From positions 5,616,501-5,680,500 of the forward strand of contig NZ_CP031963.1 in assembly GCF_003443675.1 (NCBI RefSeq): a stretch of 64,000 nucleotides of DNA, read 5' to 3'. A program made the position numbers and the translations under genes. This stretch comes from Aquimarina sp. BL5 (lineage in GTDB: Bacteria > Bacteroidota > Bacteroidia > Flavobacteriales > Flavobacteriaceae). Positions within the stretch are counted from its first letter, which is position 1, and every line of letters begins with the position of its first letter. Under the pieces are notes generated by a model. The model had not been told where the DNA came from. It made no database searches and saw nothing but the letters and a program-made list of their open reading frames with translations. Below are positions 38,440 through 47,171 of this stretch, piece after piece.

Positions 38440-39009
38440 TTAATTTCTGGCAATTTCTTTTCGTACTCTACTCAGGCTTTCTGATGTGATTCCTAGATAT
38501 GAAGCGATATGGTAATTTTTAACCAGTTGCTCTATATTCGGGTAAGTATTTACAAAATCAATATACTGCTCTTTAGCTGTTTTAGATAGATCACCTATAA
38601 TTCTTTTCTGAAAAGAACCAATGTAAGATTCGGTTTTGATTCTAAAGTAACGTTCTATATTGGGGATTTCATCAAAAATCTCGATCATATCTTCTCTAGA
38701 AAGCCTTAAAAGAGATGCATCTTGGATACATTCAATCTGGAGAATTGCTTTTTCCTTTTTGAAAAACGCTGTGTAATCACCAATCCACCAATCTGTGATT
38801 GCAAATTGTATCGTATGTTCTTTTGAAGATTTGTCTGTGAAAAATGAACGTAAACATCCCTGCTGAACGTAGTATTGAAAATTAGCAGTGTCATTAGGAT
38901 ATAGTAAGATTTCTCCTTTTGTAACCTTTGTTTCTTTCAGCTTGCTGCTAATTATTTTTTTATCTTCTTTGCTTAGCAGTAAACCTTTAAAAATTTCTTC
39001 GAAGTTCAT
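38440..39009 (-). CDS. Crp/Fnr-family transcriptional regulator
   Basis: 189 residues from the ATG at 39009 (MNFEEIFKGLLLSKEDKKI); an in-frame ATG at 39030 adds seven residues. Residues 1-120 are a cyclic-nucleotide-binding-like beta roll (VTKGEILLYPND, YYVQQGCLRSFFTDKSSKEH, SLLRLSREDMIEIFDE), without the Arg-Ser phosphate-binding motif of true cAMP receptors. The C-terminal winged helix is short, with recognition region YHIASYLGITSESLSRVRK. This type is common in Flavobacteriia, with unknown effectors. It precedes the DJ-1/PfpI lipoprotein gene and may regulate it. Confidence 0.9.
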   Translation of the reverse strand: MNFEEIFKGLLLSKEDKKIISSKLKETKVTKGEILLYPNDTANFQYYVQQGCLRSFFTDKSSKEHTIQFAITDWWIGDYTAFFKKEKAILQIECIQDASLLRLSREDMIEIFDEIPNIERYFRIKTESYIGSFQKRIIGDLSKTAKEQYIDFVNTYPNIEQLVKNYHIASYLGITSESLSRVRKEIARN

Positions 39010-39112
39010 ATGGATATAATTACTTAGCAACAGTTTTATACAAACCTTTGTGTCGTTTAGATAGGACTTGTTTTTTGTTGTATAAAAGTATTAAAAAGAA
39101 TTTCTTATAATC

Positions 39113-39142
39113 AAAAAACCCAATTACATTTCTGTAATTGGA
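39113..39142 (-). terminator. Terminator of dnaN
   Basis: ccaattaca (39120-39128) pairs with tgtaattgg (39133-39141); the six A before it form a T run on the minus strand. Confidence 0.85.
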
Positions 39143-39174
39143 TTCTAATATTCTTGTAAATTAAATATATATGC

Positions 39175-40293
39175 TTAATTGTTTAACATTACAGGCATAA
39201 CCAACATTGTAACGGTTTCTCCTTCATCCAATCCATCTGTTGGCGTAAGAATTCCAGCTCGATTTGGTAGAGACATCTCTAATTGTACATCATCTGCATT
39301 AAGATTGTTTAACATCTCACTTAAGAAACGAGAATTAAAACCTATCTGCATATCATCGCCTTGGTAATCACAAGTCAGACGTTCTTCTGCTTTATTAGAA
39401 TAATCGATATCTTCTGCAGAGATGTTCAATTCGGCACCTGCGATTTTTAAACGGATTTGATGCGTAGTTTTATTAGAGAAAATAGAAACTCTACGAACCG
39501 AGTTCAGAAACTGATTACGTGCAATAGTTAATTTATTTGGATTCTCTTTAGGGATTACGGCTTCGTAATTAGGGTATTTACCATCAATTAATCTACAGAT
39601 CAACTGCGTTTCATCAAAAGTGAATTTCGCATTAGATTCATTATATTCAATCAATACATCTGTGTCACTACCTGCTAGGATACCTTTAAGAAGGTTTAGT
39701 GGTTTCTTCGGCATAATAAATTCAGCAGCTTGAGAAGCTTGTACATCCTCACGAGAATACTTTACTAATTTATGAGCATCGGTAGCCACAAAAGTTAAAC
39801 TCTCAGTAGAGAACTGAAAAAACACACCACTCATCACAGGTCTAAGATCATCATTCCCTGTGGCAAAAATCGTCTTACTAATTGCTGTTGCTAAAATATC
39901 TCCCAAAAGTGTAGTCGAACTTGGATCTTCTAATTCTACCGCTTTAGGAAATTCTTCTCCATCTGCATATGCAAGCGCATATTTACCGTGATTAGAGCTT
40001 ATTTCTATAGTATTATTGTCTCCCGCTACAAACGTAAGAGGTTGTTCAGGAAACGTTTTTAATGTTTCTAATAATAACTTTGCAGGTACAGCAATAATTC
40101 CTTCATCAGAAGATTCTACCTCTAATTTAGCCGACATAGTAGTCTCTAAGTCAGAAGCTGAAACAGTTAAGGAGTTATTATCTAATTCGAATAAAAAGTT
40201 ATCTAAAATCGGTAAAGTATTACTGTTATTGATAACTCCACCCAATACCTGAAGTTGTTTTAATAAATACGAACTGGAAACTATGAATTTCAC
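39175..40293 (-). CDS. dnaN: DNA polymerase III beta sliding clamp
   Basis: 372 residues, the usual length. Three clamp domains are seen in order: MKFIVSSSYLLKQLQVLGGV, DNDLRPVMSGVFFQFSTESL and NFNSRFLSEML-like IGFNSRFLSEMLNNLNADDV, ending VMPVMLNN, the conserved C-terminus that lines the protein-binding pocket. The clamp encircles DNA and holds polymerase and repair proteins. No dnaA or origin-like repeats are next to it, so this gene is away from the replication origin cluster. Confidence 0.97.
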   Translation of the reverse strand: MKFIVSSSYLLKQLQVLGGVINNSNTLPILDNFLFELDNNSLTVSASDLETTMSAKLEVESSDEGIIAVPAKLLLETLKTFPEQPLTFVAGDNNTIEISSNHGKYALAYADGEEFPKAVELEDPSSTTLLGDILATAISKTIFATGNDDLRPVMSGVFFQFSTESLTFVATDAHKLVKYSREDVQASQAAEFIMPKKPLNLLKGILAGSDTDVLIEYNESNAKFTFDETQLICRLIDGKYPNYEAVIPKENPNKLTIARNQFLNSVRRVSIFSNKTTHQIRLKIAGAELNISAEDIDYSNKAEERLTCDYQGDDMQIGFNSRFLSEMLNNLNADDVQLEMSLPNRAGILTPTDGLDEGETVTMLVMPVMLNN

Positions 40294-40352
40294 CCGTTTA
40301 ATTTTTTTAGATTAGTACTGTTTTTACAGTAGCTATCGTTTAATAGCTTACG

Positions 40353-40360
40353 CAAATATA
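40353..40360 (-). promoter_or_regulatory. -7 element of dnaN
   Basis: The minus strand reads TATATTTG, giving a predicted start near 40346 and a leader of about 53 bases before the ATG. Confidence 0.5.
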
Positions 40361-40655
40361 ATTGTAATCTACAAGGATTTCGTTATGCTAAAAACGTTAG
40401 TTATTAACAAACGGCTAGGAGTTATTGACTATAGTTGATTAGATATAGGGATAAGGATTAACATGTAATTATTATATGTTACTAAATAGATCATTTATAA
40501 ATACTAAGTCTTCTAATTAAGTGTATATATCTAATGTAAAAAAACCATACCGGTTATAGTATTCTTGGTTTATTGATTAACTTCTAAGCCTAAACTGGTG
40601 TTAGTTTTTGTAAAAGATCACGACCTATTTGGAGAAAAATCCTTATTCAAATATT
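40361..40655. other. Intergenic region between dnaN and the thioredoxin-like gene
   Basis: AT-rich, with no ORF and no clear repeat. An inverted-repeat-like stretch around 40545-40575 is too weak to call. Confidence 0.4.
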
Positions 40656-41627
40656 ATGTCATCAAATTTTCAACTTACACTATTCATATTGTTGATGAGT
40701 AATCTACTCTTGGCTCAAAAAACTACTGATCCTGATAACCAAAGTGAGGAATTAGGAAAAGTACGATGGTTGCGCAACTATGATGATGTTATGACGCTTG
40801 CCAAAAAAGAAAATAAAGATGTACTCATCTTATTTCAGGAAGTTCCAGGTTGTAGTACTTGTCGTAATTATGGCCATAATGTTTTAAGCCATCCTCTTAT
40901 AGTAGAGGCTATAGAAAATTCATTTGTGCCATTAGCCATATTTAATAATAAAGGTGGTAAAGATGCACAAATACTTCGTAAGTATAATGAGCCTAGTTGG
41001 AATAACCCTGTAATTCGTATTGTTAATAGCCACGGTGATGATGTGGTAAATCGCATTGGGAATGATTATTCAGCACTACGCTTATGCAAAAGTATACAGC
41101 AAGCTTTGATAGCAAAAGGACAGATTGTACCTGAATATATTAATTTATTGGAGCAGGAATTGTTAGGAACGAATCCCAATAAGGCCTATTATAAAATGTC
41201 TTGTTTCTGGACTGGAGAAAAAGAATTGGGAAAATTACCAGCAGTGCTAAATACCGAATCAGGTTTTATTAACCATAGTGAAGTGGTAGAAGTTACATAT
41301 AACCCTAAAGAAATGACCAAAGCAGCATTAGATGCTTATGCAAAATCTAATGACATGGGCTTGATTGATAATAAACAATCTTTTATACCTTCGCCAAAAG
41401 ATGTTCATTATTATTTACAACAGACTAAGTTTATATACTTGCCGCTTACAGAACTTCAGAAAACAAAAATTAATAGTGCTTTGGGTAATGGCCAACCAAC
41501 AAAACATTTTTTGAGTCCTAAACAACAGAAATGGTTAAAAAAAATAAAAAAGAATAGTGAAGTTTTGTTTAATACGGATTTCACCAAAGCTTGGACGAAA
41601 AAAAATAAAGAATTAGAGACTATTTAG
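40656..41627 (+). CDS. Thioredoxin-like / MsrA-like fusion, VPGU-type family with Cys
   Basis: 323 residues from the ATG at 40656; a TTG at 40629 would spoil the signal peptide. The N-terminus is a signal peptide (FQLTLFILLMSNLLLAQ). Residues 30-160 are a thioredoxin fold with the redox motif EVPGCSTC (C66, C69). I recall a family of seleno- or Cys-proteins with a VPGUxxT motif at this place; here Cys stands in the U position. Residues about 175-255 look like a methionine-sulfoxide reductase A core: SCFWTGEKELGKLPAV (C183), TESGF, SEVVEVTYNPKEM. Both activities in one exported protein point to oxidative repair, but neither is proven. Confidence 0.75.
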   Translation: MSSNFQLTLFILLMSNLLLAQKTTDPDNQSEELGKVRWLRNYDDVMTLAKKENKDVLILFQEVPGCSTCRNYGHNVLSHPLIVEAIENSFVPLAIFNNKGGKDAQILRKYNEPSWNNPVIRIVNSHGDDVVNRIGNDYSALRLCKSIQQALIAKGQIVPEYINLLEQELLGTNPNKAYYKMSCFWTGEKELGKLPAVLNTESGFINHSEVVEVTYNPKEMTKAALDAYAKSNDMGLIDNKQSFIPSPKDVHYYLQQTKFIYLPLTELQKTKINSALGNGQPTKHFLSPKQQKWLKKIKKNSEVLFNTDFTKAWTKKNKELETI

Positions 41628-41722
41628 TTTTCATATTTATTGCGTTATAAATTGGATGTTTATGTCATTCCCTTTTTTACGGCAGGTCATTTTTATTTGT
41701 GCATATTGGGAAATAGAAGTGC

Positions 41723-42295
41723 TTATTTACCCTTTATAAGTTTATCAGTATAATGCGCTTTGTGTTTAGGTTGCGCAAAACGTTTTTCATTAAAGGATTT
41801 AGAGGCTCCTTTAGCAATGGATAATGATTGCCAATCTTCATCGCAGATCATTTTTCCAAGAAATACGATTTGTCCTACGTGATACGAGTAATGTGCTAAT
41901 TGTCGATTGATCGCTTCGGTGATGCTATGCTCAATATTTCGGATATAAATAGGTTGATCAAAATTCGTTTCATTTACACTATCCAGAGCTTCAAACAGAC
42001 ATTGCCAACCTTCGTTCCATTTAGCCAATAATTCCTCTTTTGTTTTGATATCATTTTCGAATTCTGCATCACGTGCTCGCCATTCTTTTTCTCCGTCCGA
42101 TGTAAGAAAATCTGTCCAGCGAGATTTCATATTACCCCAAAGATGTTTTACAATTGTAGAGATACTATTACAATCTTTATTATACTGCCAGAATAAACGA
42201 TCATAGTCAACGATCTGATCTATTGTTTTTTCTCCTAAAGATTTATAATAAAGAAACTGCTTCTTTATTCCTTCTAAATAAGTAGTTGCATTCAT
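41723..42295 (-). CDS. DinB-like protein (DUF1572 type)
   Basis: 190 residues of a four-helix DinB/YfiT-like protein. The typical His triad appears as STIVKHLWGNMKSRWTDF, EAINRQLAHYSYHVGQIVFL with two His in the last helix, and the region DGEKEWRARDAEF. The family binds a metal and is related to bacillithiol transferases, but the DUF1572 branch has no assigned substrate. It is a single gene with REP-like palindrome and AT-rich sequence upstream. Confidence 0.88.
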   Translation of the reverse strand: MNATTYLEGIKKQFLYYKSLGEKTIDQIVDYDRLFWQYNKDCNSISTIVKHLWGNMKSRWTDFLTSDGEKEWRARDAEFENDIKTKEELLAKWNEGWQCLFEALDSVNETNFDQPIYIRNIEHSITEAINRQLAHYSYHVGQIVFLGKMICDEDWQSLSIAKGASKSFNEKRFAQPKHKAHYTDKLIKGK

Positions 42296-42404
42296 TGTTT
42301 TTCATTTAGCTTAATAATATAAGCAATTTCTTAAGGATTTGGAATATTTAGGAAGAACTACCTGAGCAATTGCATTTAGAAAATGACAAAAAACATAAAA
42401 ACTT

Positions 42405-42428
42405 GTCATTCCGGCGTAGGCCGGAATC
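42405..42428. repeat. REP-like palindrome (gtcattccgg type)
   Basis: attccggc (42408-42415) and gccggaat (42420-42427) pair around a 4-base loop, preceded by gtc. The same element type occurs at 53774 and 53832. The frame over it is not a gene. Confidence 0.75.
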
Positions 42429-42628
42429 TAAAAAAACCGGGAAAAAGTTTAAAATGTGGTTTTCGTGCTTTTCTTTTTTAGTTTTAAAACACGATAGTTT
42501 GATTATCAATAATGACATTGAAGTAATTTGCACCTTTCTTATGATAGAGATTTATATGCTACGAATAAGGGAACAAAAATAACTTTATGACTTGGACATC
42601 TGATTCTCCATATAATTATTTATTATGC

Positions 42629-45517
42629 TTACTTCTTTTTTCTAAGTACAATTCCATTAAGCCACATATCACCGTTATCTTCAAGATTCTTAAAGGTAAT
42701 AGTAACCGGAGTTGATCCAGAAGAATTAAAAACAGACTTGATATGGAATGGTTTTCTTTCTCCTGTAGAGGTAGGGTCATAATGTTTTACAACATGATCG
42801 TCTGCTTTCTTAGAAAATGTACCCTCTTGATCTTCAATAGTAACCTTTATGTCATTGACGGGTTTATTATTTTTTCTGGTTTCTTGATGGTATGTTTCTA
42901 AGTAATATTTTCCCTTTTCTAGATTCGTTATCATTAGTTTAATTTCCTTATCGGTTGTATATATGCCATCTGCAGATACAAACCCCAAGTCCCCGATGAT
43001 AGAGCTATTACGATGCCATTTTATAGAATCTTTGGTACTGATCTGGATTGTCATTTCACCCCCATAAGAAGCATTCTTATATATTAATTCTTTATTTGAA
43101 GTTCCTGACCATCTTATCCAATCATGTTCCACTAATTGTCCTTCGCCACCGATATCTAATTTTAAAATAGGGTAATCAAAAATAGGAAGTGCGTTCTTTT
43201 GTATTTCATCAGAAATAAATTGATTTGTATTAATTGTAACTTTTCCTGACTTTAAACCTATTGCGCTAGCTTTTATGGTAATCGTACCAGGATTGTCTTT
43301 TCCTCTAATATAGACGGAGGCTACCCCGTCAAACACCCTAGCTGGATTTGCATTTATTTTTCCGTTATCCACAATTTCACCTTCTCCGGAAATGTCAAAT
43401 TGAATTTTATTGGTTGCCGAAGTTACTATCTCACCATTTTTATCTACGATTGATGCGTGCACCAATCTCATATCGGAGCCACCTGCATAAAATGGCTGAT
43501 TTTCAATATTAAAATTTATTTTTATCTGATAAGGTTTTTCTTCCTTTTTGCGCACATGCTCTAGTACCTTGCTTCCATTTGTATAGCCTTCTGCTTTAAG
43601 AGTTCCTTCTTTCCAATTAAACATAAAGGTAAAGGATGGGTGATCGAGATTTGCTTTAGTATTATCCGTATCCGGTCTTTGTTTGGCTATAAGTTTTCCG
43701 TTATGATACAACCATACTTCCTGGCAATTACTATACACTCTTACTTTCCCCTCTTTAGAAGCAGTTTCATTGGCGATATGGACTACAGGTAGAGTTGTTA
43801 ACTCGGATTGATACCAATAATATACAGGTTTGGGTACTCGATATGCGCTTAAAACTGCATACGTAGTCATATAATCTCTGTCTCTGCGGTCGTCACGTCT
43901 CATCAAATGATTGTAATCTGCGCCTAGCCAAGATATTGCGGCTATATTTTCTTTACGACCTTTATATCTGGAGATATGAAATTGATTGACTTCTGCATCG
44001 GGAGAACTACCATGTTCCATAACCATTTCAAAATCACTTTCTGTAAATTCTGTTCTTCGGTAGTCCATAGTTGCATATACATCCGTAATTCCGGCATTTA
44101 CAATGCCGTTCCAAGGACTAGAGGAAGAGGCGGTTAATCGAAACGGGTCTTCTTCTTTAGTTACGTGTTGCATTCTAGGTACAGGGCCTCTATGATTGAT
44201 GCCTGCACCCCAAAAAACAATTGACGGGTGGTTTCTATGGTTTCTAATCATGACTCTGGTAGCTGTATCCAACTTAGAAAACCAAGCTTCATCACCCCAT
44301 TCTATCCATGTAGATGGTTCTTCATACACGAGCATTCCTAAAGCATCACATGCCTTAATAAAGGCATCATCCTGAGTATAGTGGGAAAGCCTAATAATAT
44401 TCATCCCTGCTTTTTTGTACTGCAAGGCTTCATTATAATGAAATGAATTAGGAACGGCATCACCAATATTTGGGTAATTTTGATGTCGGTTTACTCCAAC
44501 AAGAAAAATCGGTTCTCCATTGAGCACAAATCCTTTTCCTTCAACTAGTTTAAAGGTCCTAAAACCAAAAGTATTTTCAACAAAATCTACAGGAATATCG
44601 TTTTCATCATACACTATTGTATTTGCGCGATACAAATAAGGAGAATCTGGTGACCAGGCATTAAAATCTTCATCCACAATAGAAGTAGTTTGTCTAAACG
44701 TATGTTCTGTATTAGAAGGTATCGATGCCGTTTGAGTTATTTTTTTGATTACATATCCCTTTGCATCAATAATACTAGTTACAATTTTGCAGGAAGTTGT
44801 TTTAGTATGTTCATTGGCCACAGTTGTTTTTATAGAGACAGTACCGTTATTTTTATTTACTGTGGGAGTGGTTATATGGACTCCTGCATCAAACTTTTCC
44901 CAATTATACGTTATATGTAACCTATTTGTTGTTACCAAGTAGACATCCCGATAGATTCCACCGTACTTTATAAAATCTGTTCTATGAGGATCTGGGGAGA
45001 TAGTTTCATCAAAACGATTATCCGCCTTAACCACAATCAGATTTTCTTTTCCTACTTTAATATATTTACTAATATCAAAATGAAAAGGAATATACCCATT
45101 GATTCTATGCTCACCTACTTTTTTTCCATTCACCCATAATTCGGTGGCATTATGTACACCTTCAAATTCTAGAAAAACTTTATCGGTGGCTATAGTAGGT
45201 ATTTTTATCTTTTTGCGATACCAACCAACATCTCTTAAGTACTTTTTTTGCTCCCAATTTTCTGTAATACTATCCATTTCATAAGAAACAAGTTGTAGCG
45301 TATGAGGAACTGAAACGTTTTTCCAAGCGGAATCATCAAAATCAAAGGATTCTGGGCTACCAGAGACATCTCCCAAATGAAATTTCCATCCGATATTAAT
45401 ATTGGTTTTAGTTCTATCTGTTTTTGGGTATCCCTCTGGCAATAGAGAAGAAGTTTGAGAAATTATTGAAAGCGGAAGCATCGATAACAATAACCAAAAT
45501 TTAGTAGTGAAATTCAT
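42629..45517 (-). CDS. Glycoside hydrolase family 2 enzyme, beta-galactosidase-like, exported
   Basis: 962 residues with a signal peptide (about 1-20). Domain order: sugar-binding jelly roll (25-200: GWKFHLGDVSG, GWYRKKIKIP, LWVNGKKVGEH), Ig-like domain (about 205-315), TIM barrel (about 320-600), then extra Ig-like domains and a C-terminal malectin-like domain. In the barrel, VNRHQNYPNIG and HPSIVFWGAGINHRG are recognisable, and the nucleophile Glu is probably in MVMEHGS. The usual acid/base Glu (NE after the W) is replaced by INH. It lies 2 bp after the GH16 gene, so both act on the same polysaccharide, probably an agar- or carrageenan-like galactan. Confidence 0.92.
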   Translation of the reverse strand: MNFTTKFWLLLSMLPLSIISQTSSLLPEGYPKTDRTKTNINIGWKFHLGDVSGSPESFDFDDSAWKNVSVPHTLQLVSYEMDSITENWEQKKYLRDVGWYRKKIKIPTIATDKVFLEFEGVHNATELWVNGKKVGEHRINGYIPFHFDISKYIKVGKENLIVVKADNRFDETISPDPHRTDFIKYGGIYRDVYLVTTNRLHITYNWEKFDAGVHITTPTVNKNNGTVSIKTTVANEHTKTTSCKIVTSIIDAKGYVIKKITQTASIPSNTEHTFRQTTSIVDEDFNAWSPDSPYLYRANTIVYDENDIPVDFVENTFGFRTFKLVEGKGFVLNGEPIFLVGVNRHQNYPNIGDAVPNSFHYNEALQYKKAGMNIIRLSHYTQDDAFIKACDALGMLVYEEPSTWIEWGDEAWFSKLDTATRVMIRNHRNHPSIVFWGAGINHRGPVPRMQHVTKEEDPFRLTASSSSPWNGIVNAGITDVYATMDYRRTEFTESDFEMVMEHGSSPDAEVNQFHISRYKGRKENIAAISWLGADYNHLMRRDDRRDRDYMTTYAVLSAYRVPKPVYYWYQSELTTLPVVHIANETASKEGKVRVYSNCQEVWLYHNGKLIAKQRPDTDNTKANLDHPSFTFMFNWKEGTLKAEGYTNGSKVLEHVRKKEEKPYQIKINFNIENQPFYAGGSDMRLVHASIVDKNGEIVTSATNKIQFDISGEGEIVDNGKINANPARVFDGVASVYIRGKDNPGTITIKASAIGLKSGKVTINTNQFISDEIQKNALPIFDYPILKLDIGGEGQLVEHDWIRWSGTSNKELIYKNASYGGEMTIQISTKDSIKWHRNSSIIGDLGFVSADGIYTTDKEIKLMITNLEKGKYYLETYHQETRKNNKPVNDIKVTIEDQEGTFSKKADDHVVKHYDPTSTGERKPFHIKSVFNSSGSTPVTITFKNLEDNGDMWLNGIVLRKKK

Positions 45518-45519
45518 GC

Positions 45520-46401
45520 TTATCTGGTTTTATTAGATTTCCAAGTTCTAAAATATTTTATATGATATTCTCCATCCAAACGATCATTATCAGGTAAAGC
45601 ACCAAACCATTTATTGGATTCGTTGTTAATATTTATTTCAAGAGGTTGATGCCAGTGTGTGTTTTTTGCTTCGCGAAATAAGATTCCGTCTATATAAAAA
45701 CGAATATATTCTTTGGTCCATTCTAATCCCCAAACATGATAGTCTTTTTGAAGTTCTTCTGGGAAATAAAATTTCTTGGTTCTAGAAAAATGTTTTTTCA
45801 CATCTCCTTTATCTTTTGGAGCTCTAAACACGTGGATATTGGAGTTAAGATCGTTGCGATTATAATCAAGGCCTGGTGCATTTTCACAAATGTCAATTTC
45901 AGTCCACCAATCTTTAGTAGCATTAGCCATCCAAAATCCCGATACCCAAGGTGCATTCATCAACTTCAGTTCTGCTTCGAAATATCCATATAAAAACTTG
46001 TTTTTACTTTGAACAAATCCTGAAGTATGGGTATAATCATCTGGTAATTTATCCTTGCCATGTTTATTAACTCTCATCACCAATTCACCATTTTCCAAGG
46101 CAACATTGGATTTATGGAAAAATGTAGGTTGTCTTCCTTTCCATTTTGGGTTATAGTCATACCATTTATCAGAATTTATAGAACTTCCATCAAATTCATC
46201 AGAATACGCTTTAAGAAGTTTCCATCTTTCTTTGTTATTTTGATCAGAAAGTGGAAACAGATCTGTAGTTCTTTTTACTCGTGTTGTGATGTCAACCGAA
46301 TCTACATAATTTTTTGGTGGAATTGTTAAATCTTGTGCCTGCGTAACTAAGGAAGTGATAAGGCTTGTAAGGAATATTATAAGTGTGTTTTTTTGCATCA
46401 T
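45520..46401 (-). CDS. Glycoside hydrolase family 16, agarase/porphyranase-like, exported
   Basis: 293 residues from the ATG at 46401, which gives a normal signal peptide (NTLIIFLTSLITSLVTQAQ); an ATG at 46437 adds 12 residues and falls at the predicted transcript start. Catalytic signature EIDICE (E168, D170, E173) matches the ExDxxE of GH16 laminarinases, agarases and porphyranases. Other GH16 features: FDGSSINSDKW, VSGFWMANATKDWWTEID, FYFPEELQKDYHVWGLEW and IRFYIDGILFRE. Marine flavobacterial relatives cut agar or porphyran, but sequence alone does not settle the substrate. First gene of a two-gene operon with GH2; no SusC/SusD pair is in the window. Confidence 0.92.
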   Translation of the reverse strand: MMQKNTLIIFLTSLITSLVTQAQDLTIPPKNYVDSVDITTRVKRTTDLFPLSDQNNKERWKLLKAYSDEFDGSSINSDKWYDYNPKWKGRQPTFFHKSNVALENGELVMRVNKHGKDKLPDDYTHTSGFVQSKNKFLYGYFEAELKLMNAPWVSGFWMANATKDWWTEIDICENAPGLDYNRNDLNSNIHVFRAPKDKGDVKKHFSRTKKFYFPEELQKDYHVWGLEWTKEYIRFYIDGILFREAKNTHWHQPLEININNESNKWFGALPDNDRLDGEYHIKYFRTWKSNKTR

Positions 46402-46444
46402 TATAAAGGATATAATTTCTTTATAAAAGTAATTCATGACTGGT

Positions 46445-46452
46445 CAAAAGTA
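46445..46452 (-). promoter_or_regulatory. -7 element of the GH16-GH2 operon
   Basis: TACTTTTG on the minus strand; predicted start near 46438 leaves a 37-base leader before the ATG at 46401 and supports that start. Confidence 0.4.
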
Positions 46453-46892
46453 GCTTCTGTTGTATTTTTAAATACCACAAATGTTCATAGAATGAAAACT
46501 CGTCTTAATTTTTTATTAATTAATCCCAATTTCCTATTCTAAATGATATGTTTCATCTGGCTTTTCATATAGAATAATATGAAGACTTGATTTCCTTGAA
46601 AATAAAGTACAGGAACTATAACAATAGTCAGTATTTGACTATTTTAAATCTACGGTTGTTATGTTCTTTAGGATTCATTTATTTTAACAGATCATCATTT
46701 ATGACACAATAAATTGATACAACTTTGTTCAGGGAATTTTGATTTATTTTTTTGAAGATAGGATTAGTTAAATAACAGAATTGTAACATTTTAACGATAT
46801 TATAGTTGTAATTTTAAAGGGAATATTTGTGTTAATGGTTCTTTGGTTAACATAAATCAATTTATTCAATTTAAATTCTTAAAACCTTTATT
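46453..46892. other. Intergenic region, 440 bp
   Basis: Divergent upstream region between GH16 and the small peptide gene. Very AT-rich; no ORF, repeat or certain promoter for the plus-strand gene was found. Confidence 0.45.
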
Positions 46893-47105
46893 ATGAAAAA
46901 AATGATGAATTCAATTTCCGGAATTAAAACATTATCAAAGTCTTACCAACAAAAGATAAATGGCGGTAGCCGCCCTGTTGCCTCTTGTGCTATAGGGGGA
47001 TGTTGTGTTTTTTACATAGGAGGTCCTGGTAATGCCTGTGTGATTCCTTCTGTTAGTGGCGAAGCATGTTTTGGTATTGTAGAAAACGGAATATGTTGTG
47101 TATAA
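46893..47105 (+). CDS. Bacteriocin-like Cys-rich precursor peptide (GG leader)
   Basis: 70 residues. The leader MKKMMNSISGIKTLSKSYQQ then KINGG ends in Gly-Gly at 24-25, a classic double-glycine processing site. The core of about 45 residues is hydrophobic and Gly-rich with six Cys (VASCAIGGCCVFYIGG, NACVIPSV, EACFGIV, GICCV). The leader shares KK, I-LSK and QQ-I-G with the peptides at 34281 and 34652. It has its own terminator, and the neighbours (GH16, GldFG) are unrelated. Candidate bacteriocin or RiPP precursor; the maturation system must lie elsewhere. Confidence 0.8.
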   Translation: MKKMMNSISGIKTLSKSYQQKINGGSRPVASCAIGGCCVFYIGGPGNACVIPSVSGEACFGIVENGICCV

Positions 47106-47121
47106 CCAATCACTTTTAACG

Positions 47122-47153
47122 ATAAGAAAACTCTATCAAAAGAGTTTTCTTAT
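47122..47153. terminator. Terminator between the peptide gene and gldFG
   Basis: ataagaaaactct (47122-47134) pairs with agagttttcttat (47141-47153), six-base loop. It lies between two convergent stops. Confidence 0.8.
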
Positions 47154-47171
47154 TGATTAAATATTATAAAT

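Noticed and set aside
39175..40293. Replication origin next to dnaN
   Set aside because: No dnaA gene and no cluster of DnaA boxes is visible around dnaN; in this phylum dnaN is often away from the origin.
42370..42582. A 70-codon frame with SFRRRPESK
   Set aside because: This peptide is the usual false translation of gtcattccgg-type REP palindromes.
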